Both the position numbers and the translations under genes were made by a program. From Athripsodes cinereus (taxonomy: Eukaryota > Arthropoda > Insecta > Trichoptera > Leptoceridae), in the NCBI GenBank assembly GCA_947579605.1, contig OX388312.1:26683313-26747312 (forward strand): DNA of 64,000 nt. The letters are read 5' to 3'. The stretch's first letter is position 1. Every line of letters begins with the position of its first letter. Below the pieces are notes generated by a model. That model saw nothing but the letters and a program-made list of their open reading frames with translations. It was not told where the DNA came from and made no database searches. Below, piece after piece: positions 34,061-44,231 of the stretch.

Positions 34061-34609
34061 ACTATTTTCAGTAGTAAGTAGCCTTCGAATTTCTATGTAA
34101 TTATTTACATACATTTCACTATTTTTGAAAATGCTGTTTTGTAGAACTTGATTTCGACACCAATCACACATTGTATATAATATCGTTGTTATTGTGATTC
34201 CCTCATCATTTCTAGTTACTACACATAGTCAATATCCACTCAGTCCACATCAGTACGATGCAGTACATACGAGAAGCAGAAGATGCGAGGACGAATGCAA
34301 ATCAGAAGATACATTGAGACCATCTGCAACATAATACAATATTATACTTACACATCATACACCTACTGTACTCTATGTATCTATGGGAACCACTGTAGCC
34401 AGAGGCAGCTGGTGAGTTGGACTAATGGGGGTGCGATGATATTATAAAAAAAAAAAACATTTATAAAAAATATTGATTTTCTTTTTCGATTCGCATCCGT
34501 TATAATGAATAAAATGCAATGAATATGTTACATGTAAATAAATTGAAGATACCTACATTGAAAGTTTCAGTGATTATATCGGCATTAATTTTGTAACATT
34601 TCATTTTAA
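34061..34609. other. No gene seen
   Basis: AT-rich, nothing recognised. Confidence 0.4.
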
Positions 34610-34637
34610 ATCCACACATAAATATTTGAGTCCGTTC

Positions 34638-34684
34638 GTATGTATGTATGTATGTATGTATGTATGTATGTATGTACGTATGTC
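34638..34684 (+). repeat. (GTAT)n microsatellite
   Basis: About 11 units of GTAT with one interruption (GTACGTATG) at the end. Confidence 0.9.
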
Positions 34685-35501
34685 CTTAATGGACTCAGAA
34701 ATTAGGAAAGACCGAAGTAAAATAATACACTCTATACAAGGTCTCATCTTCTGGGCAGGTTTAAGGCTAAAAACATTTTAAATATCTTACGTATTGATAA
34801 AGATATTTTAATTTTAATGCGACCATGTCACAAAATTAGCAACAAAATGTATGTAAAATTAATGCAAGATTTAGTAAATAGCAATATTCACAGTCAAACA
34901 TTTTTCATTGTATTGAATTAATATCAAAATGGATGTAACAATAAATACAACAATTCTGAAACTAAATATTAAGGGTTTATTTTCGTAATAAAATATCGTG
35001 TTTGCTAATGAGAAAAGCTCTTGAATTACGTGAATAAAAATTGCATATTTTTGACATATTGGACTATTTTCATAATGGAAGACATTATGAAACCATAGAA
35101 AACTATACTGTAGAATAATAATAGTTTTACCTATAAAATCCATAAACAATGTTAAATGATTTTCAATGAGTGGGAACCTATTTATTTTCACCTAATATTT
35201 TTTACATAAATTATGAAATATTTGATAGTAAAATATTCTGAAATATTGAAGGATGCAGATAATCCATTTTTAAGGTTTTTTGGGAATAAAGAGTAAATAC
35301 TTATATGACAATTTATTCTTGACTTTTTTTAATTTCATAGCAAATACCCATTTATGCACTGCAAACCAAAAATAAAAATTCGAATGTGGACAATTATAAT
35401 ATTTTAACATTTATGTGACTACAATTTTTTCACGAAAAGGGATGTATACCCTTTTTTTCTTATAGAAATTTGGGATGACAATCTTCGAGTTTTTACATTA
35501 A

Positions 35502-36405
35502 GATGAGGTTTTTAGTAGTTTTTGCACGTAGGTACCCGCCTATTTTTCTAAATAAAATATGAGCTTTCGAGGTGTCGAGCTCACATATTTTTCATTTGGA
35601 AGAGGTTTTTAGCACTTTTTCCATGTAGGTACCTACCAATATGTGGAATTTCTTAACTTCAAGCTTTTTCATCGGGACGAGGTTTTTAGTACTTTTTTTT
35701 TCCATGTAGGTGCCTACTTATTATTTTTTTACATAAATGTGAACATCTGAGGTGTCAAACTTCAAGATTTTTCAATGAGAAGAGGTTTTTAGCACTTTTT
35801 TCGATGTTGGCACCTACCTATTTTTTTAACTAAATATGGGCATGTGAGGTATCAAACTTCATGATTTTTCATTGGGAAGAGTTTTTCAGCACTTTTTTCG
35901 ATGTAGGTACCTACCTATTTTTTTTACCTAAGTATGGGCATGTGAGGTATCAAACTTCATGATTTTTCATTGGGAAGAGTTTTTCAGCACTTTTTTCGAT
36001 GTAGGTACCTACCTATTTTTTTTACCTAAGTATGGGCATGTGAGGTATCAAACTTCATGATTTTTCATTGGGAAGAGTTTTTCAGCACTTTTTTCGATGT
36101 AGGTACCTACCTATTTTTTTTACCTAAGTATGGGCATGTGAGGTATCAAACTTCATGATTTTTCATTGGGAAGAGTTTTTCAGCACTTTTTTCGATGTAG
36201 GTACCTACCTATTTTTTTTACCTAAATATGGGCATGTGAGGTATCAAACTTCAAGATTTTTCATTTAGAGATTTGCAATGCTTTTTATGATGTAGGTACC
36301 TACCTATTTATTGTTACTAAGCTATGGGCATGTAGGGAGTCAAAAATTAAGTTTTCTCATTGGGAAGAGCTTTTTACTTCTTTTATCCACGTAAGTGCTT
36401 ACTCC
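35502..36405 (+). repeat. 98-bp tandem array, about nine units
   Basis: Each unit carries GATGTAGGTACCTACCTATT, TATGGGCATGTGAGGTATCA and GATTTTTCATTGGGAAGAG. Four central units (about 35878-36270) are almost identical with a 98-bp period. Outer units are progressively diverged, as expected for an array that grows by unequal exchange in its middle. A short inverse copy of 1.2 units is at 61021-61140 inside another element. Confidence 0.92.
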
Positions 36406-36509
36406 GTTTTTTTTTTCAATAAGATTTTGTTGTTTAAACCCATGTATTTGCAAGGTTTTCTATTTAATTAAACCCGAGCGATGCCGGGTTACATACGCTT
36501 GTGATCTAA

Positions 36510-36768
36510 TAAAATGAGTATTTATTATTATTGTTTAATGCTACTATTGAGTTTGACTAACGCCCGATGATCTCGATGAACTCGTAGTCCGCGAAACCGA
36601 TCATTCATTTACTTGGATAATTATACATTGAAAGACCCACCGACCACCAGGATAGGTGAAGAAGTCTGGGGAATTCTATTTATCCAATTTCTAATTTTTA
36701 CTCTACCAAATTTTTCCACACGAGCTTGAAGGGCTGGCTGGAAAGGATTTCGAATAATCATTAATTAA
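36510..36768. other. No gene seen
   Basis: Between the Helitron-like end and the next LINE-1 insertion. Nothing recognised. Confidence 0.4.
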
Positions 36769-36785
36769 ATGAAAAGAAATAAAAT

Positions 36786-37143
36786 ACTGCACTAGGTATA
36801 CTATACCCTCACGCCGTGTCCCAAGTGGGGTAGGCAGAGAGAACGGAACGCCAAACGATCTATCTTTACACACTTCCTTCGCTTCCTCCACATTCATACA
36901 GTTTCTCATACACGCACGTCGGTTCCTCTTACTCAACACGAGGCCGTCCTTGAGAATTTGATCCACGTGATCAAGCCACGTGGTTCTCGGACGCCCGCGC
37001 TTCCTCACACCCTTTTTTTCAGACAAGTTTATCCACTTTGTAATTCTTACCTCGTTTATTCGTTCAACATGTCCAAACAACAGTAGTTTATTCACGTGTT
37101 TTCTGTCCACAACACTCTTCTTGCAACCGCTCATTCTTCTTCG
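36786..37143 (-). mobile_element. LINE-1 copy, perfect 17-bp TSD
   Basis: Direct repeat ATGAAAAGAAATAAAAT at 36769-36785 and 37144-37160. The minus strand encodes MSGCKKSVVDRKHVNKLLLF, RKRGRPRTTWLDHVDQILKD and the CKDRS block. A deletion near 36857 (AACGATCTATC where other copies have AACAGATCTATC) shifts the last codons. The tail is about two (TATAC) units, preceded by ACTGCACTAGG, which is extra to LINE-1. Confidence 0.9.
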
Positions 37144-37279
37144 ATGAAAAGAAATAAAATGTAGATACTAATTGTATTTATAAAGGGGATTTATCGCATC
37201 AACGCTCATAAAAAGGATGCTCCTATACACTGTACATAATATTAACATGTTTCTCTATAAATAATATGTATCTATAGAA

Positions 37280-37800
37280 CAGTGGTTCTTAACCTTTTTG
37301 GGGGTACCAAACCCCACCAGTTACATATATGCATTCACCAAACCCCTGCTTATTTGAAAAATAAAATTAGATTTTTACAAATTCAAAACATGGTATATAT
37401 TTATATATAGGTGTACAAAATGAAAAAATAAATAAAAAACAAAAAATCAAAACATTAAATTTTAATGGTTAAATCAAAACATGAACCATATTAATTGATA
37501 TTTACTTCAAATCAAAGTGACTTCTGCTGTTGCCTTTCAGAAACCAATTCAGAAATTCGCGGCTTTACCTTGGCAAGTGCCATTCTCATGTCATTTTCAC
37601 AACAAAGTTTATTCCTCTTCTTCTTTTTTATATCCAACATCTTCGAAAAGGATTGCTCGCAAAGATATGTTGTGACAAACGGTATAAAAATCTTATTAAC
37701 AGTATAAAACTATCTTGCCTTTAAAATGATTTTCACCGAACCCCCAAGACTGACTCACCGAACCCCTGGGGTTCGATCGAACCTAGGTTAAGAACCACTG
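37280..37800 (-). mobile_element. hAT element with 8-bp TSD and transposase remnant
   Basis: 521 bp with TIRs CAGTGGTTCTTAACCTTTTT and GGTTAAGAACCACTG, flanked by a perfect 8-bp CTATAGAA at 37272-37279 and 37801-37808. The CAGTGGTTCT end and the pyrimidine-rich GGGGGTACCAAACCCC subterminal block are typical of hAT elements of the SPIN/Charlie kind (established knowledge). It is an internally deleted copy of an autonomous element that retained the end of the transposase gene. Confidence 0.93.
37512..37712 (-). pseudogene. hAT transposase C-terminus (hATC dimerisation region)
   Basis: On the minus strand a frame reads KIFIPFVTTYLCEQSFSKML, then DIKKRRNKLCCENDMRMALA and KVKPRISELVSERQQQKSL, and stops at TGA (37512-37514). 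The TYLCEQSFS..K..RN.L..E.DMR.AL..VKPRI block is the closing part of the hATC dimerisation domain of hAT transposases and their ZBED-type relatives. The catalytic RNase H-like fold, DNA-binding BED finger and start codon are gone. The element lost these by internal deletion. The remaining stretch has no stops, which suggests a fairly young copy. Confidence 0.85.
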
Positions 37801-37808
37801 CTATAGAA

Positions 37809-38407
37809 TGTCTTCTACTAGCAATAGTATGTTTAAAATATGCTGTCCAATATTATTATATATGAGTAAGATGTTCTCTCTTGTTTGATGGTTGGAATAG
37901 CTTAATAAAGCCCGGAATATACATAATACGTGCAATTCTCATGCAGAACAACTTTTAATAGATATACCTACAATTGTCATCGACTTATTAGTAGGTATTG
38001 GAAAAGCTTGAAGACAAAATGTCGCAAGTATTATTGTAAGTAATCTGAAAGATACATTTATATTATTTGTATGAAAATCCTTGTTTTTCTGTAACCTGTT
38101 TTTGTCTTAAAAAATAATACGAAATAAGCCATCAATAAGATTTGTTAAATATTTCAATGCAATACCATCCGGAGAATATTTTTTAAATAGTTACTTTTGC
38201 ATTGTTTTCAATGAATTTAAAAGTTTATTCTCATGAAGTAAAAATTTTTGTAAAATAAATCACGAAAGAAGTAAAAAAATAAATTTATCAGGTTATTCAA
38301 CATACTCGGCTGTTTTGTCCCAAAGTTTCAGATTAAAACTCAGCAAATCAATAAAAACGGAAATTAGTTGAATATCATTTTTTTAATAAAATTTTGTAAT
38401 ACCTATT
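37809..38407. other. No gene seen
   Basis: AT-rich, nothing recognised. Confidence 0.4.
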
Positions 38408-38664
38408 CTACTACTACTACTACTATACCATCACGGCATATCCCACAAATGGGGTAGCCAGCAGACCAGCTGCATGTAAGAAACATGCAAACTGTCCTCT
38501 TCGTGCCAATATAAAATCAAGACATTCAGGATGGGTGGCAAACCTCATCGCTGAATTCAAGATGTAAAATGTCTTAATTTTTTCGAACACCTGCCTTTTA
38601 CAGGACACTCGAAAACTTACGCAGAAGAGTGGGAGACCAATTCTTTACCGGGTGCTCCACGGGA
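38408..38664 (-). repeat. Family A, full length, close to consensus
   Basis: Starts with (CTA)n (the inverse of the (TAG)n tail) and ACCATCACGGCATATCCCAC, and runs through CAGACCAGCTGCATGTAAG, GACATTCAGGATGGGTGGC, CACCTGCCTTTTACAGGACA and GTGGGAGACCAATTCTTTAC to GGGTGCTCCACGGGA. A 61-codon frame through it (38423-38608) is a property of the repeat. Confidence 0.92.
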
Positions 38665-39362
38665 TTTTTTTGCATAATTTATTGTATTAAAAAAAAAAAC
38701 AATGGAAAAGGGATGTGGAACATATTTATTCAATAAAAGTCAAAATAAATAAATAATCAAGAAAATAAGTTATTTGAAAATAAACATAATTTTATCATAC
38801 AATTCCACCCTACTAAAATAACAACACCGTCTTAAGTAAGTATGTTAGATAAAAATGAAAAACTGGTCTAGATATATTTATTCTATACATATCTAAATTG
38901 TCCTATACTCTCAATCTAAATTGTCAATAATGATAATAATTTATCGGTCAGAGAGGAATTGGACCTCAAACAACGACAACTTCAGTACTGCATCTAGATC
39001 TGCACGTACAAACATCTATCTGTTAGTAGTAGTAATATTATTTAGTAGTACCTACTAGAAACTGTTACACTATTGAAGTAGGAATATTATTAGTGATGTA
39101 CCGTTATGGCTTGTGAACGAATCGTTTGAAAATAAATGAAATATAATTAATACTACTATACTACATATAGCCTCACAATGTTGGGAAGGAGAGAACCTAA
39201 GATCATTTTTTAGATCTATCCAAATAAACTTCTTATACTTTTCAATGGCATAGTTGTCTTAATAAGATATCTGATTGGTCAATACAGCACACTCTTTAAA
39301 ATAAACAAAGAAGTTTGAATGTCATAACTTACATACATATATATTATAACATAATAATGAGT
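38665..39362. other. No gene seen
   Basis: AT-rich, nothing recognised. Confidence 0.4.
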
Positions 39363-39800
39363 TACAATCCATTGGATTGGTCTGCAACAAGTTTGGATTT
39401 TCTTCTCCATTCCTCCCTATTCTCAGCCAGTGTTTTCAGCTCTACGTATTAGCCACAGTTCATGTCCCTCTTCAGTTGATGCATATACGCATCTCTTAGT
39501 CGGCCTCTGCCATTTGTGTTCTCGGTCCTACCCTCCGCGATGGCGATGAGCAGTCCTGGGTGCCTGATTTTTTTTTTTTTTAAAAAAAGATATATCTGGG
39601 TTTTTGTTATAAACCCAAATACAACCTTCTTCACCTTTCACAGTAAGCTACTTAAAGCTTGTGTCGTGAAAGGGGAGTTTGCCGGCAACTGGTATCGAAC
39701 CACGGATCCCATGTTCACGAGGCCGAGACTCTACCTCCAGGCTACCGACGAACTGATGTTGTGGCCAATCCAGTTAGCTCGTTGTTGGCTGATTCTCTTA
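39363..39800 (-). pseudogene. LINE-8 C-terminal fragment split by a SINE
   Basis: Minus-strand text upstream of the SINE (39755-39800) reads KRISQQRANWIGHNI and downstream (39449-39566) RHPGLLIAIAEGRTENTNGR, then GRLRDAYMHQLKRDMN. Rejoined without the SINE the order is that of a usual LINE C-terminus. The related copy at 47006-47160 lacks the insertion. Confidence 0.8.
39567..39754 (-). mobile_element. tRNA-derived SINE, full length, in LINE-8
   Basis: On the minus strand it starts AGTTCGTCGGTAGCCTGGAG with an A-box-like GGTAGCCTGGAGG, has a B-box-like GGTTCGATACC about 50 bp on, then the common body and an A-rich tail. A short AACATCAG/AAAATCAG-type duplication flanks it. The tRNA-like head makes pol III transcription of the source copies likely. 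Confidence 0.85.
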
Positions 39801-39889
39801 ATTTTTTTCTAAATATCACAGACGCCGCACTCTAATTGTCAAGTAGGTAAAAAGGACATTAATTTTGTAATAAGTGTTTCTTAATGCTT

Positions 39890-40162
39890 CTTTGAAAACA
39901 AGTGTTTTAGAAGGATTTTGGGTGTAAAATGGTATGAACATGTCACAAATGATGCTGGGCACCGTCGCACCGGGCAGAGATCTGTGATCTCCGTGATACT
40001 GTTTTTCCGTCCGCAAGGGTTCTGTCGGCCCGGGCGTCCCTCTTTCACAATACTCCGTTCCTATGGCAATGACATCAGAGTGCAGGAAATGTCGTGGGAA
40101 GAGGTTGATTCATTCATTCATCATCATCATCCCGTTGAGGGCGATGATGATGATGAATGTTT
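39890..40162 (+). mobile_element. LINE-2 copy with two internal deletions
   Basis: From CTTTGAAAACAAGTG through GTGTAAAATGGTATGAACATG, with the RWSWLGHVLRM segment missing (jump from TCTCCGTGATACT to GTTTTTCCGTCCGC), and a second deletion before CGTTGAGGGCGATGATG. The end is a palindromic CATCATCATC ... GATGATGATG hairpin. Confidence 0.8.
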
Positions 40163-40687
40163 CATACTTTATGTTATTTACTGAATGATAACTTTCTGTA
40201 CTATTTCAAATGCTCCCCAAAAACTTGAATCATTTGAATTGGATATTTTCAATGAGTTAAATGAATCGACAGTGCGTACAACACTATTGTTTAGAAATAA
40301 TAGTAATAATGTTATTCGTATTGCGACACGGTCGGCACGCATCTATGTACAATGCAGCATACGGCACAAGGGATACAGCACAAGTAGTGCATACTATACT
40401 GAGTGACATTCGGAGCACGTCCTCTAGTGGACATCCACTATAGATGAACCGCAGTGTTCAATCAATATACATATATACTTCCTTCTATATATAAATAATT
40501 GTGCCTGTTAGGTTTAAATCGAAACACATCGATGCAATAATGTATTTTGCTGTCTCAACTCAACGAACAATAATGCACAAGCTTAATTAGTAGCACTTAT
40601 TTTATTGGTTTCGTATTGCAAAGCAAATTAAAATATTTTGTTTTAAAAATAAATATTTACATTCAGAACCGTCATTCACACTTTTCA
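40163..40687. other. No gene seen
   Basis: Two overlapping open frames at 40185-40443 have no recognisable content. AT-rich. Confidence 0.4.
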
Positions 40688-40848
40688 ATATTATACAACC
40701 AGTTAAGTCTCCATATTATGATCAGTCATGATCACACAAAACCTTAACCGTCTAATGCCGGGGAAACTGCACCTTTCCAGATATACAGGATATCCAAGGA
40801 TTAAGCTCAAGACGCGGATTTAAAATTTCAGCATTGTGCCTGAAATAT
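40688..40848 (-). repeat. LINE-6 3' end
   Basis: Inverse of 8800-8980: TTATACAACCAGTTAAGTCT, TGATCAGTCATGATCACAC, TCTAATGCCGGGGAAACTG and CAGATATACAGGATATCC. Only the untranslated 3' end is present. Confidence 0.8.
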
Positions 40849-40990
40849 ATGTATTCAATTTTTTTTTTATCAATATAAGAAGTATTTTTCAAAATATTTT
40901 TTGAATTTGATTGATATTGACCACTTAATCTTTTTTTTGTTTATTCACTGTGTCGGTGTTTAGGTAGTAGAATTCCATATCGAAATAAAT

Positions 40991-41046
40991 AAAACAAGCG
41001 TTTTATTCTACTAAATAAATCATTAGTAGAATAAAACGCTTGTTTT
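40991..41046. repeat. Perfect 24-bp inverted repeat with 8-nt loop
   Basis: The left arm 40991-41014 contains ACAAGCGTTTTATTCTACTA and the right arm 41023-41046 is its exact inverse. The loop is ATAAATCA. Could be the remnant of a small MITE or fold as an RNA hairpin. Confidence 0.85.
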
Positions 41047-42484
41047 TTTTTTTGTTGATAATTATTTTTTTAAATTTTCGGTCTTTCATATTCGGTGTCA
41101 TCTTCCTATTTTATAAATATTTTGTGATAAAATAAACAACTTAAAAAGAATACATAATTATGTTGAATAGGACACAGCACACGTCAGGTAACCACCGAAG
41201 CTCAGAAAAGAAAAAATGCTTGTGTTTTAGAGTCTCTCAGGTAGAATATGCACATAGTAGAAAATATCTCTCTCAACATTATCACTCTATGTATGTAATT
41301 TGTGCATAATATGTAGGAACGTAATTATAAGTGCTAATCTAGACAAGACGAATATAAAAAACAGTGCTTAAGCTAGTTTATCGCAAAATAGTACAACCTT
41401 CCAATTACCTTACATTTTTACAATTTAATTGTAATTTTAAATTTAAATATTTTTTGGATCATCTTGAGAGAACGAGTTCTAAGTCTACTGTGCAAAAGTA
41501 TGTAAAATTCATTCTCTGAAAAATGATTTGTACTTATTCATTCAGGAGTTATTAACAAAGAGTAGGTATTTGTCTTTTTTTTCATTTATAAGGTGGAATA
41601 CCTAATTGAAAATAATAATGTTTATAAATTAAAATATAATGAAGATAGTTTTGACGGATTAATTAATTTTCACTCGGTAGTTAGGGACGGAAAATTCTAC
41701 CCGTAGCTTAGTAGATAGTAACGAAAAGAGAAAAATAAAGAATGAAAAAAATCATTAATATTCAATTTTTAAAATGTCTGTTTCCAAATGTCCCTTAAGG
41801 CTTTCTAATTAACAGTCCATTCTCGACTTTATTTTTAATTATTTTCAAAACAATAACAATAAAAGCGAAGCATTTTGTTGAATTCTGATTAGGTATTGTC
41901 ATCCTTCAATTTAAAGGCAGATTTTTTGTAGAAGACACAAAATCATTATGGATGCAAAAAAGTGTTTATTGAAAAATTGTTATTATTTAAATTAAGTTTT
42001 AGCTATTCCAGATGATCGATCACATATTTTAGATAATCAATGTGGACGATATGCAGACTACTGAATCAGCAAAAATCGATTTTCCGACACTTCGGTTGAA
42101 TCATGTTTCATTCAAATCATATTCGTTCAATTTTGATATTAAAAATATTGTGGAAAATAATATGAAGAACTCTTTATCTATGTATATAAATAATTTTAAT
42201 CACGGAATCTCACACATACTCGCCAATTTTCCTCCTTAATACATGACCGTCCTTTGATAACTTCAGCTCGTTTACTTTGATTAAGGCATCTTTGCTTTCA
42301 CATCTTTTTCCTGAAAAAAAAATGGGTACTTTTTTATCACACTTATCTTATTTGATATCTTACGTGATCCATTTGCTCCACACCCACTAACAAACCATCA
42401 AAATTTATTAACACGCATTCTTTTCACAAAACTAACCTCCCATCTGCTTATTTTTATTATAGGTATCGTAACAGTGAGATAGGC
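41047..42484. other. AT-rich with weak coding-like strings
   Basis: Near 41998-42055 a TTTTAG acceptor-like site precedes AIPDDRSHILDNQCGRYADY and a stop. This may be chance or a terminal exon. The plus frame at 42042-42239 is not recognised. The rest is plain. Confidence 0.3.
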
Positions 42485-42607
42485 GGGATTGGTGAACATA
42501 GTCCATGGACAATGAAAGTGATCACTTAAGCCACCCTAAAGACAATTTATCTTGTTAGCTCTGGGACGCCTTTCTCAATTCTTCGGGTTAGATTTAACAC
42601 TGTTACA

Positions 42608-43162
42608 ATGTTTAACGGTGCACTTCGACCCATTGTCAGCAATGACAATGTGTCGAACATGGCGAAATTGCTAGTGCACAATACCATCCTGGTACCGACA
42701 CTTATGTATGCAAGCGAAACGTGGACATGGTTGAAGAAAGACGAAAGTGGAATAAATGCTGTGGAGATGAGATCGCTGAGGAGGATGGTTGGTAAAACGT
42801 TGCGTGATAGAGTGAGGAATGAGGATATTAGAAGAATGAGTGGATGCAAGAGGAGTGTTGTGGATAGAATGCGTATAAATAAATTGAGATGGTTTGGTCA
42901 TGTGGAACGAATGAAAGAGGAAAGAATGACAAAGAGGATAAACTCGGCTGAAAGGAGGGGTGTGAGGAAGCGCGGGCGTCAGAGAACTAGATGGCTTGAA
43001 CATGTAGATCAAATTCTCAAGGACGGCCGTGTTTTGAATAAAAGAAACCAACGTTCGTGCATGAGAAATTGTATGACTGTAGAGGAAGCGAAAGAAGTGT
43101 GTAAGGACAGATCTAATTGGCGTTTCGTTCTCTCTGCCTACCCCACTTGGGATACGGCGTGA
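42608..43162 (+). pseudogene. LINE-1 ORF C-terminal region, uninterrupted
   Basis: 184 codons with no stop. NGALRPIVSNDNVSNMAKLL, TWLKKDESGINAVEMRSLRR, MVGKTLRDRVRNEDIRRMSG, KLRWFGHVERMKEERMTKRI and RKRGRQRTRWLEHVDQIL appear in order and parallel the second half of the 3703-4949 copy. Differences are mostly conservative. It lacks the RT core, so it cannot work alone. Confidence 0.88.
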
Positions 43163-43189
43163 GGGAATAGATAGAATAGATAGATAGAT
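42611..43189 (+). mobile_element. LINE-1 copy with variant tail
   Basis: Starts at the NGALRPIVSN region and runs to the terminal WDTA stop (43162). Flanks show similar TGTTACAATG and TGTTGTAACATG strings, a mutated target duplication. The tail is GAATAGATAGAATAGATAGA in place of (TATAG)n. Confidence 0.85.
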
Positions 43190-43236
43190 GTTGTAACATG
43201 AATCTCCAATTGAGATGTCTGATTGGATTTAAAAAG

Positions 43237-44231
43237 ATTAATTTAAATTTTTACATTCATGACAACTCCCAATTTCAATTTGAACGGATGGGTATAATTT
43301 GGACTTCCTTCATTATTTTCAGGAGAAGAATGAAAATATGAGGACCTGCTTTCTGCTATATTAATCATTAAATATTAATAAGAAAAGGATGAAGAAAGGA
43401 TTCGCAATTTAATCAAATAAATTCAATTATTTAAAGTGGACGAAAAATGTTGAATTTCGTATTTTTTTTTAATATCGCAGATCTAAATGAAATTAGCGTT
43501 TATTTTTTCTGAGATATTGGCAAATAGATATTTTTTTATTAAACAAAGGATTGCAATTATTTTTCAGATGTACTTGTATGCCTGTGATAAAAAAAAAACG
43601 TTTGGACATTTTTTATTAAATTCTGATAATCATCTTGATCTAGTTTTTTTTTTAACTTAAACGAAATATTAAACTTTGATAAAACGAATGGGGCGGTGAA
43701 GAATACTGCCCAAGACTCGCCATACGAAAAGTAAAGTAAAGTAAAGTAAGTAAACGAATTTAAGGTCCATTTAAGTCACTTTTTTCCGCAACACGATATA
43801 GTTGTCATGGAAACGGTATAAAATCAAAACGAGCTGTCAGGACGAAGAGGACGACAGGAACCTTGTTAACGAAAAAAAATATTCTCAAATTTCGAAAAAA
43901 TCTAAAAAAAGTTTTGTATTCTATGGAAATTCTGAAAGTCTGACTTAAAAAAGAAAGATCATATCACCTGTATCCCAGAAATAGCACGTTTTTGCAAACT
44001 AATATATAAAATTCGGATGGTTGGTTGAATGTATTGGTGTAAAATAAACTACGGACAGCTCATGGTGGTTGAACATGGAAAGAAATGGAGGGTATTTTTG
44101 TCATAAATTGATAGGGGACAGATATGCTTAAAAAAAGAAGAATAAAATGCATCTCGAATAAAAAACAAATTTACAAACATACGTCACGATATTAATAAAA
44201 TTGTATGTACGATCTACTTCAACGCAAACGG
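43237..44231. other. AT-rich with a family E tail
   Basis: At 43700-43757 AATACTGCCCAAGACTCGCC, ATACGAAAAGTAAAGTAAAG and AAGTAAGTAAAC form the 3' end of a retroposon with an (AAGTA)n tail, shared with 53016-53130. No gene in the rest. Confidence 0.5.

Larger units (their letters stand above)
34610..36509 (+). mobile_element. Helitron-like element (candidate)
   Basis: The right end has a short hairpin AACCCGAGCGATGCCGGGTT at 36471-36490, 15 nt, then CTAA at 36506-36509 followed by T. This is the expected order of a Helitron 3' end (hairpin, then CTRR, host T). The left part has a (GTAT)n block at 34638-34684 and a GGACTC/GAGTCC-type start that I cannot delimit. The unit holds the 98-bp tandem array. 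No Rep/helicase coding is present, so it would be non-autonomous. The left border is a guess. Confidence 0.4.
42485..43236 (-). mobile_element. MITE (family P) interrupted by LINE-1
   Basis: The left piece 42485-42609 (GTCCATGGACAATGAAAGTG, ATCACTTAAGCCACCCTAAA) and the right piece 43190-43236 (CATGAATCTCCAATTGAGAT) are together the inverse of the intact MITE at 50050-50263. LINE-1 occupies the gap. Confidence 0.7.

Noticed and set aside
34871..35191. 106-codon minus-strand frame with hydrophobic stretches
   Set aside because: Composition follows the AT-rich DNA of the Helitron-like unit. No recognisable helicase, Rep or other domain.
35502..36405. CRISPR-like regular repeats
   Set aside because: The whole 98-bp unit repeats without unique spacers, in a eukaryotic context. 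It is a tandem satellite.
37495..37724. Plus-strand frames within the hAT element
   Set aside because: The minus strand gives the recognisable hATC block, so the plus frames are shadows.
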